In this document: in pieces, positions 35,622 through 46,200 of the stretch | Layout of the letters: every line of letters starts with the position of its first letter | How positions within the stretch are numbered: the stretch's first letter is position 1 | Source: Saprospiraceae bacterium | GTDB lineage: Bacteria > Bacteroidota > Bacteroidia > Chitinophagales > Saprospiraceae | Length of the DNA stretch: 64,000 bases | Direction: 5' to 3' | Assembly (NCBI GenBank): GCA_016713025.1 | Contig: JADJPZ010000004.1 | Location: 868,001-932,000, forward strand | Translations under genes and position numbers: made by a program | Notes under the pieces: generated by a model | Database searches by the model: none | What the model saw: the letters and a program-made list of their open reading frames with translations, nothing else | Told to the model about the DNA's origin: nothing

Positions 35622-36458
35622 TTACCGTACTTTAAAATCGACCAAAACTGTACCACACTGCATTTCATTGTCAGACTTCGAAAATTTATATTTCATAGCT
35701 GATTTTTTTGCCAGGTCAATAAGATAAGCATCTGAAGTAGTTGACCCTCTTTGAGTAAATTCTGCCTTCACCACTCGGCCGGTATTATCTACACAAATAG
35801 AAAGGTTAACTTTTCCTGTTTTTTGCGAATTGTCAGAAAATGAGGGTTCATACTCAACGCCTCTTCCGGACAACCCACCACCAACACGTCCAGAGCCTTT
35901 GGTAATTCCTTCCAAGGCCTTTCCATCCGGGCTTCCTTTGTCTGTTCCCTGATTTCCCGTATTGTTATTATTTCCTTGTCCTTTTCCAAAAAGATCAGAG
36001 TACTTTTTCTTTTGATTAGCGCGGTCTTGTGCTTCTTTTTCTGCTTTAGCTCGTTCTTCAGCTTCCCTTGCTGTTCTTTCTGCTTCTAATCTTTTACGGG
36101 ATATTTCTTCAGCATTGTCATTTTTTTGCTTTTTTTCATCATTCTTAGGCTTGTTTTCCTTTTTTTCAGTTGCTATTACCGGGGATTCATCTTCTCTGAC
36201 ATCAGTTTTGATATTTTCCTGTAGAGGTGCATTACTGGAAATAGTTTTGGGAGGCACAGCTGCAGACTGACTGGAATTTTCTTGAGAAGTTGCTTCTTCC
36301 ACCATACCGGCTTCAGGGTCACCAAAGGTTATGAGTATGCCTTGAAGATCTTCTTTCTCCACTTTGCTTAGTAATGGCAATAAAAGAAGAATAATGAGCA
36401 GTATGTGCATCACAAGGCTTGTAATCAGGCTCTTATTTTTATTTTTGGTATTATTCAT
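35622..36458 (-). CDS. TonB/TolA-like energy-transducing protein
   Basis: 278 residues. One N-terminal membrane span (LITSLVMHILLIILLLLPLL), a long charged linker (Lys/Glu/Ala-rich helix KRLEAERTAREAEERAKAEK) and a Gly-rich segment with TGNQGTDKGSPDGKALEG. The C-terminal domain (GKVNLSICVDNTGRVVKAEF; MKYKFSKSDNEMQCGTVLVD) is the TonB-C fold. The helix-rich middle recalls TolA, the end TonB. It is downstream of two exbD-like genes and one exbB-like gene and would transmit proton-motive force to outer-membrane receptors. Confidence 0.85.
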   Translation of the reverse strand: MNNTKNKNKSLITSLVMHILLIILLLLPLLSKVEKEDLQGILITFGDPEAGMVEEATSQENSSQSAAVPPKTISSNAPLQENIKTDVREDESPVIATEKKENKPKNDEKKQKNDNAEEISRKRLEAERTAREAEERAKAEKEAQDRANQKKKYSDLFGKGQGNNNNTGNQGTDKGSPDGKALEGITKGSGRVGGGLSGRGVEYEPSFSDNSQKTGKVNLSICVDNTGRVVKAEFTQRGSTTSDAYLIDLAKKSAMKYKFSKSDNEMQCGTVLVDFKVR

Positions 36459-36678
36459 AATCTCTTACCTGATAAAATACGATATGAAATAAAAGTAATC
36501 AATACCTGCATTTCAAATAAATTGGTTGATGATATATGGTGTAAGATGATTATACTGGTTAGCTAAAATTGTAAAATGTGAATTTTTATATTGAATGACT
36601 TACCTCTACAAAAAATCATCCATTACAAATGATTTTATATTTGGGATTGACTTTTCTTTCGGTTTTGTTATACAATAA

Positions 36679-37095
36679 TCAATTTTTTTGTGTGAACCCA
36701 CTTGGCTCTGTTAACACGGCCCTTACTTCCATTTTGTAAGCTAAATCCAGTACGGCTACGACAGTTTCATTGCTGGCTTTTGCTGCTGGCGATACTACGA
36801 TCGCAGCCTTTTCTTTATCGATCCTTTTTAGAGATTCCATTTGTCTTTTTATACCTTCAAAACTGATAGGTGCCCCATTTAATGAATAATTCCCATCCGT
36901 ACTTATAGCGATCACTTTATTTTTTGCTTTAGGTGGTGGTGGACTGGTTTTTTTGCCAGGGAGCTGAAGATTTAATGCATTGGGAGTGACAATAGATGAT
37001 GTTAACATAAAGAATATCAACAGCAGAAAAATAATGTCTGTTAATGAAGACATATTGAACTGTGCACTGACTTTACTTCTTGATTTTACAGCCAT
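36679..37095 (-). CDS. ExbD/TolR-type biopolymer transport protein (second copy)
   Basis: 138 residues with one membrane span (SLTDIIFLLLIFFMLTSSIV) that holds the conserved membrane Asp (LTDIIF), and a periplasmic domain (KNKVIAISTDGNYSLNGAPI; EKAAIVVSPAAKASNETVVA). It starts six bases after the other ExbD gene, with which it shares the N-terminal pattern KISAQFNMSSLTD. The 220 bp between it and the TonB-like gene hold no gene. Confidence 0.9.
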   Translation of the reverse strand: MAVKSRSKVSAQFNMSSLTDIIFLLLIFFMLTSSIVTPNALNLQLPGKKTSPPPPKAKNKVIAISTDGNYSLNGAPISFEGIKRQMESLKRIDKEKAAIVVSPAAKASNETVVAVLDLAYKMEVRAVLTEPSGFTQKN

Positions 37096-37101
37096 GATTT
37101 T

Positions 37102-37503
37102 TTAATTTTTATGACTAGGTTGAGTCGCAATGATAGCTTTGATTTTGAGTCCGCTGGCAATGGCCATAGCTTTGTGTACATTTTCCCATGGTACTCCGAC
37201 TTCAGAAATGATAGTGAGTGTAGCGTTTTCCTTATTTTCAGTTTCTCTTACTGCCAGTGCCACATCTTTCTCCATATCAGAGATGGAAGATGCCTTGCCA
37301 GCAATGGTGATGGTACCATCTACCAGCATCATGATCGGCAGATTTGTGGGTGCAACGGCAGTTGAGTCTGATTTAGGCAGTTGGACAGAGATTTGAACCG
37401 CATTAGATGTCAGCATAAAAAATATCAACAATAAGAATATAATGTCAGTTAAGGACGACATATTAAATTCTGCTGATATTTTACTTCTTTTCTTTACTGC
37501 CAT
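37102..37503 (-). CDS. ExbD/TolR-type biopolymer transport protein (first copy)
   Basis: 133 residues: membrane span with the conserved Asp (SSLTDIIFLLLIFFMLTSNA) and a periplasmic domain (TIAGKASSISDMEKDVALAV; TIISEVGVPWENVHKAMAIA). Along with the ExbB-like protein it should form the proton channel. Two divergent ExbD copies in tandem are common in Bacteroidota and could make a heteromeric stator. Confidence 0.9.
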   Translation of the reverse strand: MAVKKRSKISAEFNMSSLTDIIFLLLIFFMLTSNAVQISVQLPKSDSTAVAPTNLPIMMLVDGTITIAGKASSISDMEKDVALAVRETENKENATLTIISEVGVPWENVHKAMAIASGLKIKAIIATQPSHKN

Positions 37504-37558
37504 TTCAATTGACTTGTTTAGATATTAATTAAATGCAAACAATGATCAATTATAATAT

Positions 37559-38251
37559 TTAGTGCCCGGGTTCTTGTAATAGGTCCATAAAGTCGATAGT
37601 AGTTTTTTCCATGAGGAATACTACTTTTTCAACTTTGGCCACCAACAAATTATATCCAACAAATGCAAATATACCGATCACTAATCCAAATGCAGTAGTG
37701 ATGAGTGCCTGATAAATACCAGCCGCCAGTACTGCAGGAGTTACATTTTGTTGCGTGGACATACTGTAGAAAGCCAGTATCATACCTGTAACAGTTCCCA
37801 GAAAACCAATCATTGGTGCAGCTCCTGAAATACTGGCAAGCGTTGATAGATTTTTTTCCAACTTAAATACCTCCAGATTGCCTACGTTTTCAATAGCCGC
37901 ATCAATGTCTTTTAACGGCTTTCCGATTCTTAACAATCCTTTTTCAATCATCCTGGCGGCAGGAGTATCTGTAGCTCGACACAATGCCTTTGCTCCTTCG
38001 ATATTTACTGATGCTACTGACCCTCTTATGTTGTTAATAAAATTTTCATCGATTTTGCCCGCTCTCTCGATTGTAAGCCATCTTTCAATAAAAATATACA
38101 ATGCGAGAAATGAAAGTATAAATAAAATACCCACAATTACCACTCCCATAACACCACCAGAAAGGATGATATCTACAATGCTTTGGGATTGGACCTCAGT
38201 AGTGACGTCTGTTGATGGAGCTTGAAATAAAAAGAAACCTAAGTTGATCAT
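37559..38251 (-). CDS. MotA/TolQ/ExbB-family proton channel protein
   Basis: 230 residues with three membrane spans: MGVVIVGILFILSFLALYIF near the start, SISGAAPMIGFLGTVTGMIL, and ITTAFGLVIGIFAFVGYNLL. The GTVTGMI segment is the family signature. Gene order exbB-exbD-exbD-tonB on the minus strand, transcribed toward 35622. The 738 bp upstream (38252-38989) hold repeats only. Confidence 0.92.
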   Translation of the reverse strand: MINLGFFLFQAPSTDVTTEVQSQSIVDIILSGGVMGVVIVGILFILSFLALYIFIERWLTIERAGKIDENFINNIRGSVASVNIEGAKALCRATDTPAARMIEKGLLRIGKPLKDIDAAIENVGNLEVFKLEKNLSTLASISGAAPMIGFLGTVTGMILAFYSMSTQQNVTPAVLAAGIYQALITTAFGLVIGIFAFVGYNLLVAKVEKVVFLMEKTTIDFMDLLQEPGH

Positions 38252-38576
38252 AATGATAATTTGCTATAATGTGTTAAAATGAACGGTATTAAAGAGATTT
38301 TATTTTGCGAACTTCACAAAATACTTGCAAATTTAATATAATATTATGATATTATAATTTATTTACATACATTTTTTATTCATTTATCGTTTTTTGCAAC
38401 AGACATAGCTTCGATATTGCACAAGTGTGTAATATTTATAATTTGTAAGGTTGGAATAGAATTTGAGAGTAAGTCTTTTTTATAATGTGTGTTCTTTTTA
38501 AACCTAAATATCTAAAATGAGATTCGTAATGAGAGCTTCAAATACAAGAAAATCAGCACTTTTAGCGACAAATCAT

Positions 38577-38626
38577 ACTGTGTGCAGCTATGCTGTAGTC
38601 ACCATTACAGCATAGCTGCACACGGT
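38577..38626. repeat. 18-bp inverted repeat with 8-base loop
   Basis: GTGTGCAGCTATGCTGTA (38580-38597) and TACAGCATAGCTGCACAC (38606-38623) are exact complements around GTCACCAT. Three more bases at each end nearly match. There is no T run, so it is not a normal terminator; it resembles a cruciform or REP-type hairpin. It lies in the 738-bp gap upstream of the exbB-like gene. Confidence 0.75.
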
Positions 38627-38634
38627 ATGGTGCA

Positions 38635-38689
38635 TGACTGAACGGTGCTACAGCAAAATAGAGTGGGAGCTCAATTTAGTGAAGGAACC
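38635..38689. repeat. Structured dispersed repeat, copy 2
   Basis: Shares TGACTGAA-GGT, GAGTG and GAAGGAACC with 28408-28465. It is followed by CCGTCAGCACACCTGACGG, a seven-pair hairpin. Non-coding. Confidence 0.42.
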
Positions 38690-38784
38690 GTCAGCACACC
38701 TGACGGCATGGTCATGTAGTTTCATAGGTCAGAATGCAGTATTTGGAGGTCGTAATAGATTATCATTTTAGATTTTTAGGTTAA

Positions 38785-38918
38785 AGAGAATAACATGGTT
38801 AAACTCGGTGGGTTGTCACAAGCGTAGCTTGACAAGCTCTTCAGTGCCTGCCAAGCTATGCTTGGGAATGAGGGTAGAGATGAAGAAAATTTGAATTTGT
38901 GAAGTTTGTTATACACAC
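38785..38918. repeat. Partial family-2 element
   Basis: The right half matches the family-2 element at 47884-48042: ACATGGTTAAACTCGG, CACAAGCGTAGCTTGACAAG, GAGGGTAGAGATGAAGAAAA and TTGAATTTGTG, then GTTTGTTATACACAC at the end (38918). The left terminal repeat is not present in a recognisable form, so the element is probably truncated or decayed. The hairpin CAAGCGTAGCTTG is at 38819-38831. Confidence 0.6.
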
Positions 38919-38989
38919 AGTCACAACTGTTGCGTTGACCCAACAGTTCCCAATCAATCGGAAAGTCCTGATAATTTGATAAGGTAGAA

Positions 38990-41900
38990 TTAACGGACTA
39001 CAGTGATGTCTTTTTTGAAAATCTGCCTGTTTCCTTCCCAATCTACATAATCAATAATCAAAATATAGACTCCTGTTTCAACTGGCCTGCCTTGCACCTG
39101 GCCATCCCAACCTTCATTTGGTTCATTAAAATGCTGGGAAGTAGTTTGATAAACTTTATTGCCATATCGGTCAAATATCGCATATTGGTTGAAGGTAATA
39201 GGAATCAGGTTTTTGAACATGGTCAACCGATCATTAATGCCATCATTGTTGGGAGAAAAAATGTTTGGTATAAAGAAATTTAATTCATTTTCTACTGTAA
39301 CAATAATCCGTGTTGTTGCCACACAACCATGTATTGTAGTAACTTCGAGTACAATAATATCGTTTTTCAATGAATTAAAAACTAATTCAAAATCATTACC
39401 TAAAACTGTACCTTTACTGTTTTTCCAAACTATTTCATCAATTTCGTCATCAGGATAGTTGGAAGTGAAAGTAAGATCAGCACTACCATTAAAAGCAATA
39501 GTTACTTCTAAAGGTGTTTCTACAGTAAATAATTTTGGTTCCGCAATGCTAAACGTCTTTTTGTGCGCGCAATCAAATTTATCTCTTACTTCGATGGTGT
39601 ATTCTCCTTTATCCAGATTGATATTCTGAACTCCTGCCGCTTTTTGATTTAAATTATAGATATAAGGACCATATCCTCCTTTGACTGAAGTAACGATAGC
39701 CTGGCCATTTTTTTGGCCATAACAAGATATATCTTTAACATCCAATAATATGTCCTTTGGTATTTCTGGGTCATTGATAATTTTGATATCACCTGATTTT
39801 TGACATCCATTTTTGGAGTCCAGCACGTTTAAGGAATATGTACCAACGGAAGATGCTTTTAGCTTTTTATCTTTATGATTACTTGAAATGGTACCATCGA
39901 CCGTACTCCACGTGTAAATGAGATTTGAGTTCAATGAAACTTGAGGCTCAATATCAACCGATGTTGTATTACAATGCCATTTGATATCATCCTTTAAAGA
40001 TACATCAGGTTTTATTTTATTTTCACTTATATTTATCTGCTCAAAACTCCAGCATTTACTTGCAGATGCCATCACTTCCGCTTTGTATACGCCAACTTCA
40101 TCTACTTCAAGGAACAGCTTAGCAGGGTATGAACCATAGAATGCCTGATCAGGTAGTACTTTGTACCACCTGACGGAATCTACTGTCAGATTGGTGGTAA
40201 GTAATATGGTATCTTTGGGTCGGTAACAAGTAAGCATATCTCCTGTGAGGGTAATGGCTGCTTTGTTAAAATTATAAGGTACTATAAATGATGTGTCTGT
40301 TTGACAGCCATTCAGTCCGATCGCTTTAAATTGAAAAGGTTTTCCTGTTGTTACATTGATGGAATCTGCTGTTGCCCTAAATCCCTGAAGCTTTTGTCCT
40401 GTCGGCAAGATCCACTCTGAAGACGCGAGAGGAGTTGAAGAAGCTACAAGGATATCAGGATATTTTTCATTAGCATTGATACACCTTACTGATGGTATTG
40501 AAGCAGTGATTTGTGGCAGTTTCTGATCTGATGAGATTGTAAAACTTGTAGAAGCTGTGCATGATGACCCATTTGCTTGATATGATCCTGTGACAATGTA
40601 TGTTCCAGGCAAAGTTATGGAACCCTGTGTAGTTTGGCTCACCGTATTGTTGTTTGCTGCATTTTTCCAGATAAATGTCAACGGATCTGGAGCATTGGTA
40701 CTAGATAGAACTCGTGCATTTATAGACTTAATATTGCAGTTAAGTATGTTGTTATCTATAAACATACCAAGAGAAATTCTGATAGTATCAACGTTAAACT
40801 TATGTATAACATCACATTTGGCAGCATCTTTTACGATGTGACTTCCTGCAATATAAGATTTGCCTTGAAAGTGATAGGATTGACCTGAGCAAATAAATTT
40901 AGTTCCACCGTCTATTTCAATGACGGACTTTTCGTCCACGATAAATTTATGTACTAATGCACAGTCTGTTATGTCGACGACTTCAAATGTTCCTTTAAAA
41001 TAATCTTTACCCTGAAACCTGAATGCTTCGCCCGGACATACTAATTGTTTAGCGATTAGATTTTCCTTATTTCTTTCTACTTTAAATGCTTGTGATTTTA
41101 CCCTGCAAGGGTCAGTGCTATCAAAAAGTGTGGTATCCCGACTGACCTGAATACCCTGATATATATATGATGTATTGGGACAAATAGAAATAAGAGGTAG
41201 GGCTGTTGTATCCGGAGGATTAACCGTAACGGTCCAGGTTAAAATTTCCCCAGCGGCTGCGTTAGCACAAGTCCCACCATAGAAAGGATGAAATGAAGTA
41301 GATACTGAAATGGTATAGGTTCCTGGCTTTGAGAATTTAATTTTAGTGTCTAATCCGGTACTATCATCCCATAAAAAACTTCTTCCTTCCAAAGGTATTA
41401 CCTGCCAACTAAAACATATTCTGTCTTCAACAGGTGTTTGAGAAGTTAAGTTTCCGCACGATGATGGTAACGCAAATTGCGTTTCAGGAGGAGTAAGATA
41501 ATAGTTTAATTCACTATTTAAATCACTGCACTGTACTACATTTGGGCCAGAAATTCCTCCTTTTTTTAATAGTGATGCATCGATAGGTTGGACTTTAGAA
41601 GTATCAATCCCTTCGATTACTTTAAAGGCATAATTACATACAGAGCCCCCATGTCCATCGATAAAAATAAATCCTGGTTCGCCAGGAATAAACTTATCTG
41701 ACGATACTCTAAAAGTTCCTTTCAGTCCTGGTTCTCCAGGTCCGGGCGACTTTGAGCAATCGACAGACAAACTGCTCTTACATCCAATGTACAAACCCGC
41801 TTGTACACCATTATTACCGCTTGAAGTTGTCGTACAGTTTGTAATAGAAATTTCTATAGTAACTAATTTACTACATGGAGTAAATGAAAACCACTGAACA

Positions 41901-42139
41901 TTATCAAAATTACCAGTATTATTACAAAGTGCACCCCATGGTTGTGAAACAGATCTATAATCATTAAGTCTGCCTTTATAATTATTAATTTCATTTCCAC
42001 ACATATAATACGCTGTGCTACATAGCTCTCCCAATGGGCCGCTGGAAAAATTACATTGACTCAATAGGGATGTAGTGTTTACTGTTGTAAGTAAAACAAT
42101 GGAAACAATAAAAATAAATACTCGGCTCACAAGGATCAT
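38990..42139 (-). CDS. Very large secreted protein with a T9SS type B (CHU_C) sorting domain
   Basis: About 1049 residues from the ATG at 42139; an upstream ATG (42172) would add 11 residues. A signal peptide (FIFIVSIVLLTTVNTTSLLS) is followed by a Cys-containing domain (ELCSTAYYMCGNEI), PKD-like and SprB-like repeats (QLVCPGEAFRFQGKDYFKGT; TKFICSGQSYHFQGKSYIAG) and more Ig-like units. The C-terminal 90 residues (FFIPNIFSPNNDGINDRLTM; NQYAIFDRYGNKVYQT; GRPVETGVYILIIDYVDWEG) are the gliding-motility-associated CHU_C domain that directs type IX export and surface attachment. It is a likely adhesin. The PorP/SprF gene at 48.3 kb is a natural partner. Confidence 0.88.
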   Translation of the reverse strand: MILVSRVFIFIVSIVLLTTVNTTSLLSQCNFSSGPLGELCSTAYYMCGNEINNYKGRLNDYRSVSQPWGALCNNTGNFDNVQWFSFTPCSKLVTIEISITNCTTTSSGNNGVQAGLYIGCKSSLSVDCSKSPGPGEPGLKGTFRVSSDKFIPGEPGFIFIDGHGGSVCNYAFKVIEGIDTSKVQPIDASLLKKGGISGPNVVQCSDLNSELNYYLTPPETQFALPSSCGNLTSQTPVEDRICFSWQVIPLEGRSFLWDDSTGLDTKIKFSKPGTYTISVSTSFHPFYGGTCANAAAGEILTWTVTVNPPDTTALPLISICPNTSYIYQGIQVSRDTTLFDSTDPCRVKSQAFKVERNKENLIAKQLVCPGEAFRFQGKDYFKGTFEVVDITDCALVHKFIVDEKSVIEIDGGTKFICSGQSYHFQGKSYIAGSHIVKDAAKCDVIHKFNVDTIRISLGMFIDNNILNCNIKSINARVLSSTNAPDPLTFIWKNAANNNTVSQTTQGSITLPGTYIVTGSYQANGSSCTASTSFTISSDQKLPQITASIPSVRCINANEKYPDILVASSTPLASSEWILPTGQKLQGFRATADSINVTTGKPFQFKAIGLNGCQTDTSFIVPYNFNKAAITLTGDMLTCYRPKDTILLTTNLTVDSVRWYKVLPDQAFYGSYPAKLFLEVDEVGVYKAEVMASASKCWSFEQINISENKIKPDVSLKDDIKWHCNTTSVDIEPQVSLNSNLIYTWSTVDGTISSNHKDKKLKASSVGTYSLNVLDSKNGCQKSGDIKIINDPEIPKDILLDVKDISCYGQKNGQAIVTSVKGGYGPYIYNLNQKAAGVQNINLDKGEYTIEVRDKFDCAHKKTFSIAEPKLFTVETPLEVTIAFNGSADLTFTSNYPDDEIDEIVWKNSKGTVLGNDFELVFNSLKNDIIVLEVTTIHGCVATTRIIVTVENELNFFIPNIFSPNNDGINDRLTMFKNLIPITFNQYAIFDRYGNKVYQTTSQHFNEPNEGWDGQVQGRPVETGVYILIIDYVDWEGNRQIFKKDITVVR

Positions 42140-42486
42140 ACAATAAATAAGTATATTCAAAAAGCAATTCAATACAAAAACATTTGAAACATTACAGAAC
42201 AGCCTTCTAATTAATACTTCATTTTTCGATTTATATTTAATTTAAAATCAATAACTAACAAATAATAATATTGTTTAATATATTTTATAATTAATTATTA
42301 CCGCAAAGATATAAAAGATTATTTAGTAGCAATAAAATTGACATATAATATTACAATTTTATAAAACATAAAATGTGCCAATCTTATTGCCAAACAAATT
42401 TATCCTGATCATATTTTAATTGTTTTCCTACACATTTTCTTTAGAATACTGGAAAACCTTTATACCAATTTTGAGTTGTATGATAC
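42140..42486. other. AT-rich intergenic region, no gene
   Basis: About 347 bp between the start of the sorting-domain protein and the CoA-binding gene, extremely AT-rich. It should hold two divergent promoters. No repeat copy or open frame is supported. Confidence 0.4.
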
Positions 42487-42858
42487 ATGAACAGCAAAAA
42501 TAAAAAAACCTTAGTGCTTGGTGGATCTGAAAATCCCGAAAGATATTCCAATATGGCTATCAGATTACTCCGTAAAAACGAAATTGAAGTAGTTTCTGTA
42601 GGACGTAAAAAAGGAAAGGTTTTGGACGTAGAAATTATGAATACTCCTGAAGCTTTTGAAGAAATACATACAATCACCCTTTATGTCGGCACCAAAAACC
42701 AAAATCCATATTTTGACTATATACTTGGGCTTAAGCCTAAAAGAATTATATTCAATCCCGGTACCGAAAATGATACACTAAGATCTCTGGCTGAATCTGA
42801 AGGAATAGAGACTGAAGAGGCTTGTACTTTAGTGCTACTCAATCTACGGCAATATTGA
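42487..42858 (+). CDS. CoA-binding domain protein (YccU-like)
   Basis: 123 residues of the CoA_binding_2 family: a Rossmann-like fold with KTLVLGGSENPERYSNMAIR near the start, VVSVGRKKGKVLDVEI, and ITLYVGTKNQNPYFDYIL, then PKRIIFNPGTENDTLRSLAE. Small, cytoplasmic, of unknown role. The stop codon coincides with the target site of the neighbouring 134-bp mobile element, which leaves the reading frame intact. Confidence 0.85.
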   Translation: MNSKNKKTLVLGGSENPERYSNMAIRLLRKNEIEVVSVGRKKGKVLDVEIMNTPEAFEEIHTITLYVGTKNQNPYFDYILGLKPKRIIFNPGTENDTLRSLAESEGIETEEACTLVLLNLRQY

Positions 42859-42992
42859 GTCCACTCTGAAAAGTCTTTGATGAAAAAAATGAAAAAATAT
42901 TAATTTCTACTGCATTGATAATCAATCGTTTCCCTTTAGGGATTGGGAAAAAAATGGTTGATTATCATAAAATAATTGTTTTCGGAGTGGAC
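42859..42992. mobile_element. MITE-like element, family 3, sharing its ends with the IS1182-type IS
   Basis: 134-bp non-coding element. Terminal repeats GTCCACTCTGAAAA (42859-42872) and TTTTCGGAGTGGAC (42979-42992, one mismatch). The 9-bp sequence GCAATATTG occurs at 42849-42857 and again at 42993-43001, one base from the left end and directly after the right end. Inside are the arms TGATAATCAA and TTGATTATCA. The IS end at 1270-1283 has the same terminal sequence, so the IS transposase could mobilise it. Confidence 0.8.
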
Positions 42993-43018
42993 GCAATATT
43001 GAAAATAAAAATAATTGC

Positions 43019-43178
43019 ATAGTATGTTTAATTTTATTCAGAAATCGTTTGTGAAAACCCTTTTGTTGAACTAAAACCCAATGCCGTTTAGTTAAGTCCA
43101 TTTTATGAAGTCCTTCCCTTGCAAGGGAAGGATTTAGGATGGGTAAAAACAACCAAAATTCTCTTAACTAAACGACAT
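43019..43178. repeat. Family-1-like left end plus a 16-bp inverted repeat
   Basis: ATAGTATGTTTAATTTT at 43019-43035 matches the left end of family 1, without a matching right end. Further on, ATGCCGTTTAGTTAAG (43081-43096) and CTTAACTAAACGACAT (43163-43178) form a 16-bp inverted repeat with one mismatch around the perfect palindrome CCTTCCCTTGCAAGGGAAGG. This may be a fourth small element. Confidence 0.55.
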
Positions 43179-43202
43179 TGAAATAAAACCTGGAATTCGG
43201 GA

Positions 43203-46200
43203 TTAATTCACAACGTTTTCCACAATTTGACTTAGTAAGGTTTTAGCATCTTTCAGGGTTTTTACATTTTCTTTAGTCATGATAAGGTAGTTGCTTGTTT
43301 GTTTCATGTTGAAACCGAGTTTTTGTCCATCTGTGGATACGTATTTGAGTATACCGTGGAAGACATCAGATTCAAAATATATAGATTGAGCATTTGAAAT
43401 AAAATAGCAATTCATTTTTCGGTTCTTATGTATTATCCTTTCAAAACCCAATTTTTTTGCGAGAACCCGTAACCTTAAACCATCAAACAATTCAAAAACC
43501 TGAGGAGGAATACTTCCAAACCTGTCTTTGAGCATTTGTCCGAATTTTTCAATACCCTCTTCATTTTCCAGTTTGTCTAGTTCTGTATAGAGCAACAACC
43601 GCTCCTGAATATTTGAAACATAAAAGTCCGGAATCAGCATTTCTATGTCCGTATCGATATCTACTTCTCTGACAAACAATTGTTTTTTTGCATTCTCTTC
43701 TTCAAACAAATCCTTAAAATCGGTTTCCTTAAGCTCAATTACAGCTTCTTCTAGGATTTTCTGATATGTTTCATAACCAATATCTGCAATAAAACCACTT
43801 TGCTCTGCGCCTAAAAGGTTTCCGGCTCCCCTTATGTCCATATCTTTCATAGCGATCTGAAAGCCCGAACCCAAATCTGAAAATTCTTCAAGGGTTTTTA
43901 TCCTTTTTTTGGCTTCAGGAGTAAGCACAGACAGCGGAGGTGCAAACAGATAGCAAAATGCTCTTTTATTGGACCTGCCTACACGACCTCTTAGTTGGTG
44001 CAAATCACTCATGCCGAATTGATGTGCATTATTGATGATCATGGTATTGGCGTTGGGGATATCTAATCCTGTTTCGATGATATTGGTACAAACTAATACA
44101 TCAAATTTTCCATCGATAAAGTCGATCAAAGTTGTTTCCAAATCATGAGCTTCCATTTGCCCGTGAGCTACTGCGATAGAAACATCCGGACAAAGGTTTT
44201 TAATCAAATCTGCCACTTCATTCAAACTTTTCACCCTGTTGTGAACAAAAAATATCTGGCCACCCCGTTGTACTTCATAGTATATGGCATCCTTTATGAG
44301 TTCGTCACTGAAAACCCTTCTTTCTGTATAAATCGGTTGTCTGTTAGGCGGTGGTGTTCTGATAATGGAAAGATCTCGTGCAGCCATGAGTGAAAACTGT
44401 AATGTCCTCGGTATCGGTGTCGCTGTAAGTGTAAGCGTATCTACATTGACCTGCAAGCTTCTGAGTTTTTCTTTTGATGCTACACCAAATTTTTGTTCTT
44501 CGTCTATAATCAGCAGCCCAAGATCCTTAAATTTTATATTTTTACCCAAAATGGCATGTGTGCCTATCAAAATATCAATTTTGCCGGACTCCGTATCTTC
44601 AATGATCTGATTTTTGTCCTTTGTACTTCTGAATCTGTTGATATAGTCTACGGTAGCTCCAAAATTCTTCAGCCTCTCTGAGAAAGTTTTATAGTGTTGC
44701 AGCGCTAATATAGTGGTTGGAACAAGTATGGCAACTTGTTTTCCTGCAACTACAGCTTTATATGCTGCACGAATGGCAACTTCCGTTTTCCCAAAGCCTA
44801 CATCTCCACAGATCAGGCGGTCCATAGGGTAGTCCTTTTCCATGTCTGCTTTGACATCCTGAGTTGATGTAATTTGATCAGGAGTATCTTCATATATAAA
44901 GGATGCTTCCAATTCGGTCTGAAGGTAGCCATCAGGTGGAAATGAAAACCCTTTGGAAGCCCTGCGCTGAGCATAGAGCTTGATGAGTTCCTTGGCTATA
45001 TCCTTAACCTTTGCTTTAGTTTTTCTTTTCAGCGCTTTCCAGGCATCTCCACCGATTTTGTTGAGCTTTGGTTCAGTACCATCTTTTCCTACGTATCTTG
45101 ATATTTTGTGCAAGGAATTGATACCTACATACAGGATATCATTGTTTTGATAAATTAGTCTGACCGTTTCCTGTTTATGGCCATTAATTTCGATGGTTTC
45201 GAGGCCAGAGTACCTACCGATACCATGATCTATGTGGGTGACATAATCCCCAGCTTGCAAATCTTTAAGCATCTTCAGTGAGATAGCCATGTCTTCCGTA
45301 AATCCTTGTCTGAGCTTGTACCTGTGAAACCTCTCAAATATCTGATGGTCTGTATAACAAGCTATTTTCAGTTGGTGGTCTATAAATCCACTGTGAAGAG
45401 ATTTATGGAGTGGGTGAAATTGCACTTGTACACCCATGTCTTCAAAAATATTGTAAAATCGCTCGATTTGCTTGATATTGTCTGTAAATATGAAGTTGGT
45501 GTACGCATCCCGTGTATTAAGTTTAAGGTTTTCAATCAGCAAATCAAAGTTTTTATTGAATGCTGGTTGAGCTGAAGTTTTTCGTGTGATGACATTGGAT
45601 GTTTTAAAAAGTCTTGTTTTAGCCAATAATAGCAAATTGAATTCCGAAAGTCTTTCCACAATGGAAGTGGGATAGATAAATGCCCTTTCATTAAATATCT
45701 CACGAAGTTCTTCTTCTGACTTTACCGTCATACTACTGGCATAACTTTCTGCTTTTTCAAAACATATCTGGAGTTTCTCAATCAATAAATCAGGTTCTTT
45801 TATCCAAATATTGGTCTCCTTTGAAAATACGCTGAAAATGCTGACTTTTTGGTCTTGTTTAAATTTGTTGTTGATATTAGGTATGATTGATACCTGGCTT
45901 ATATTGCTTACAGATAGCTGATTGATTGGATTGAATGTACGGATGCTTTCTACTTCCGTGTCAAACAGTTCAATTCTGTACGGCCATTCATTACCATAAC
46001 TAAATATATCAATAATACCCCCTCTTATAGAAAACTGACCCGGTTGATAAACAAATTCTACTCTTTCAAAACCATACATCACCAATAACTCAATCATAGT
46101 GTTGACATCCAGATCAGCATTTTTATTGACTTCAATTTTATCTTTATCCAATATGGCAGGATCAACAGCTTTTTCAAATATAGCTTCAGGATAAGTGACT

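Noticed and set aside
38577..38626. Intrinsic terminator
   Set aside because: No T run on either side and no gene ends close by.
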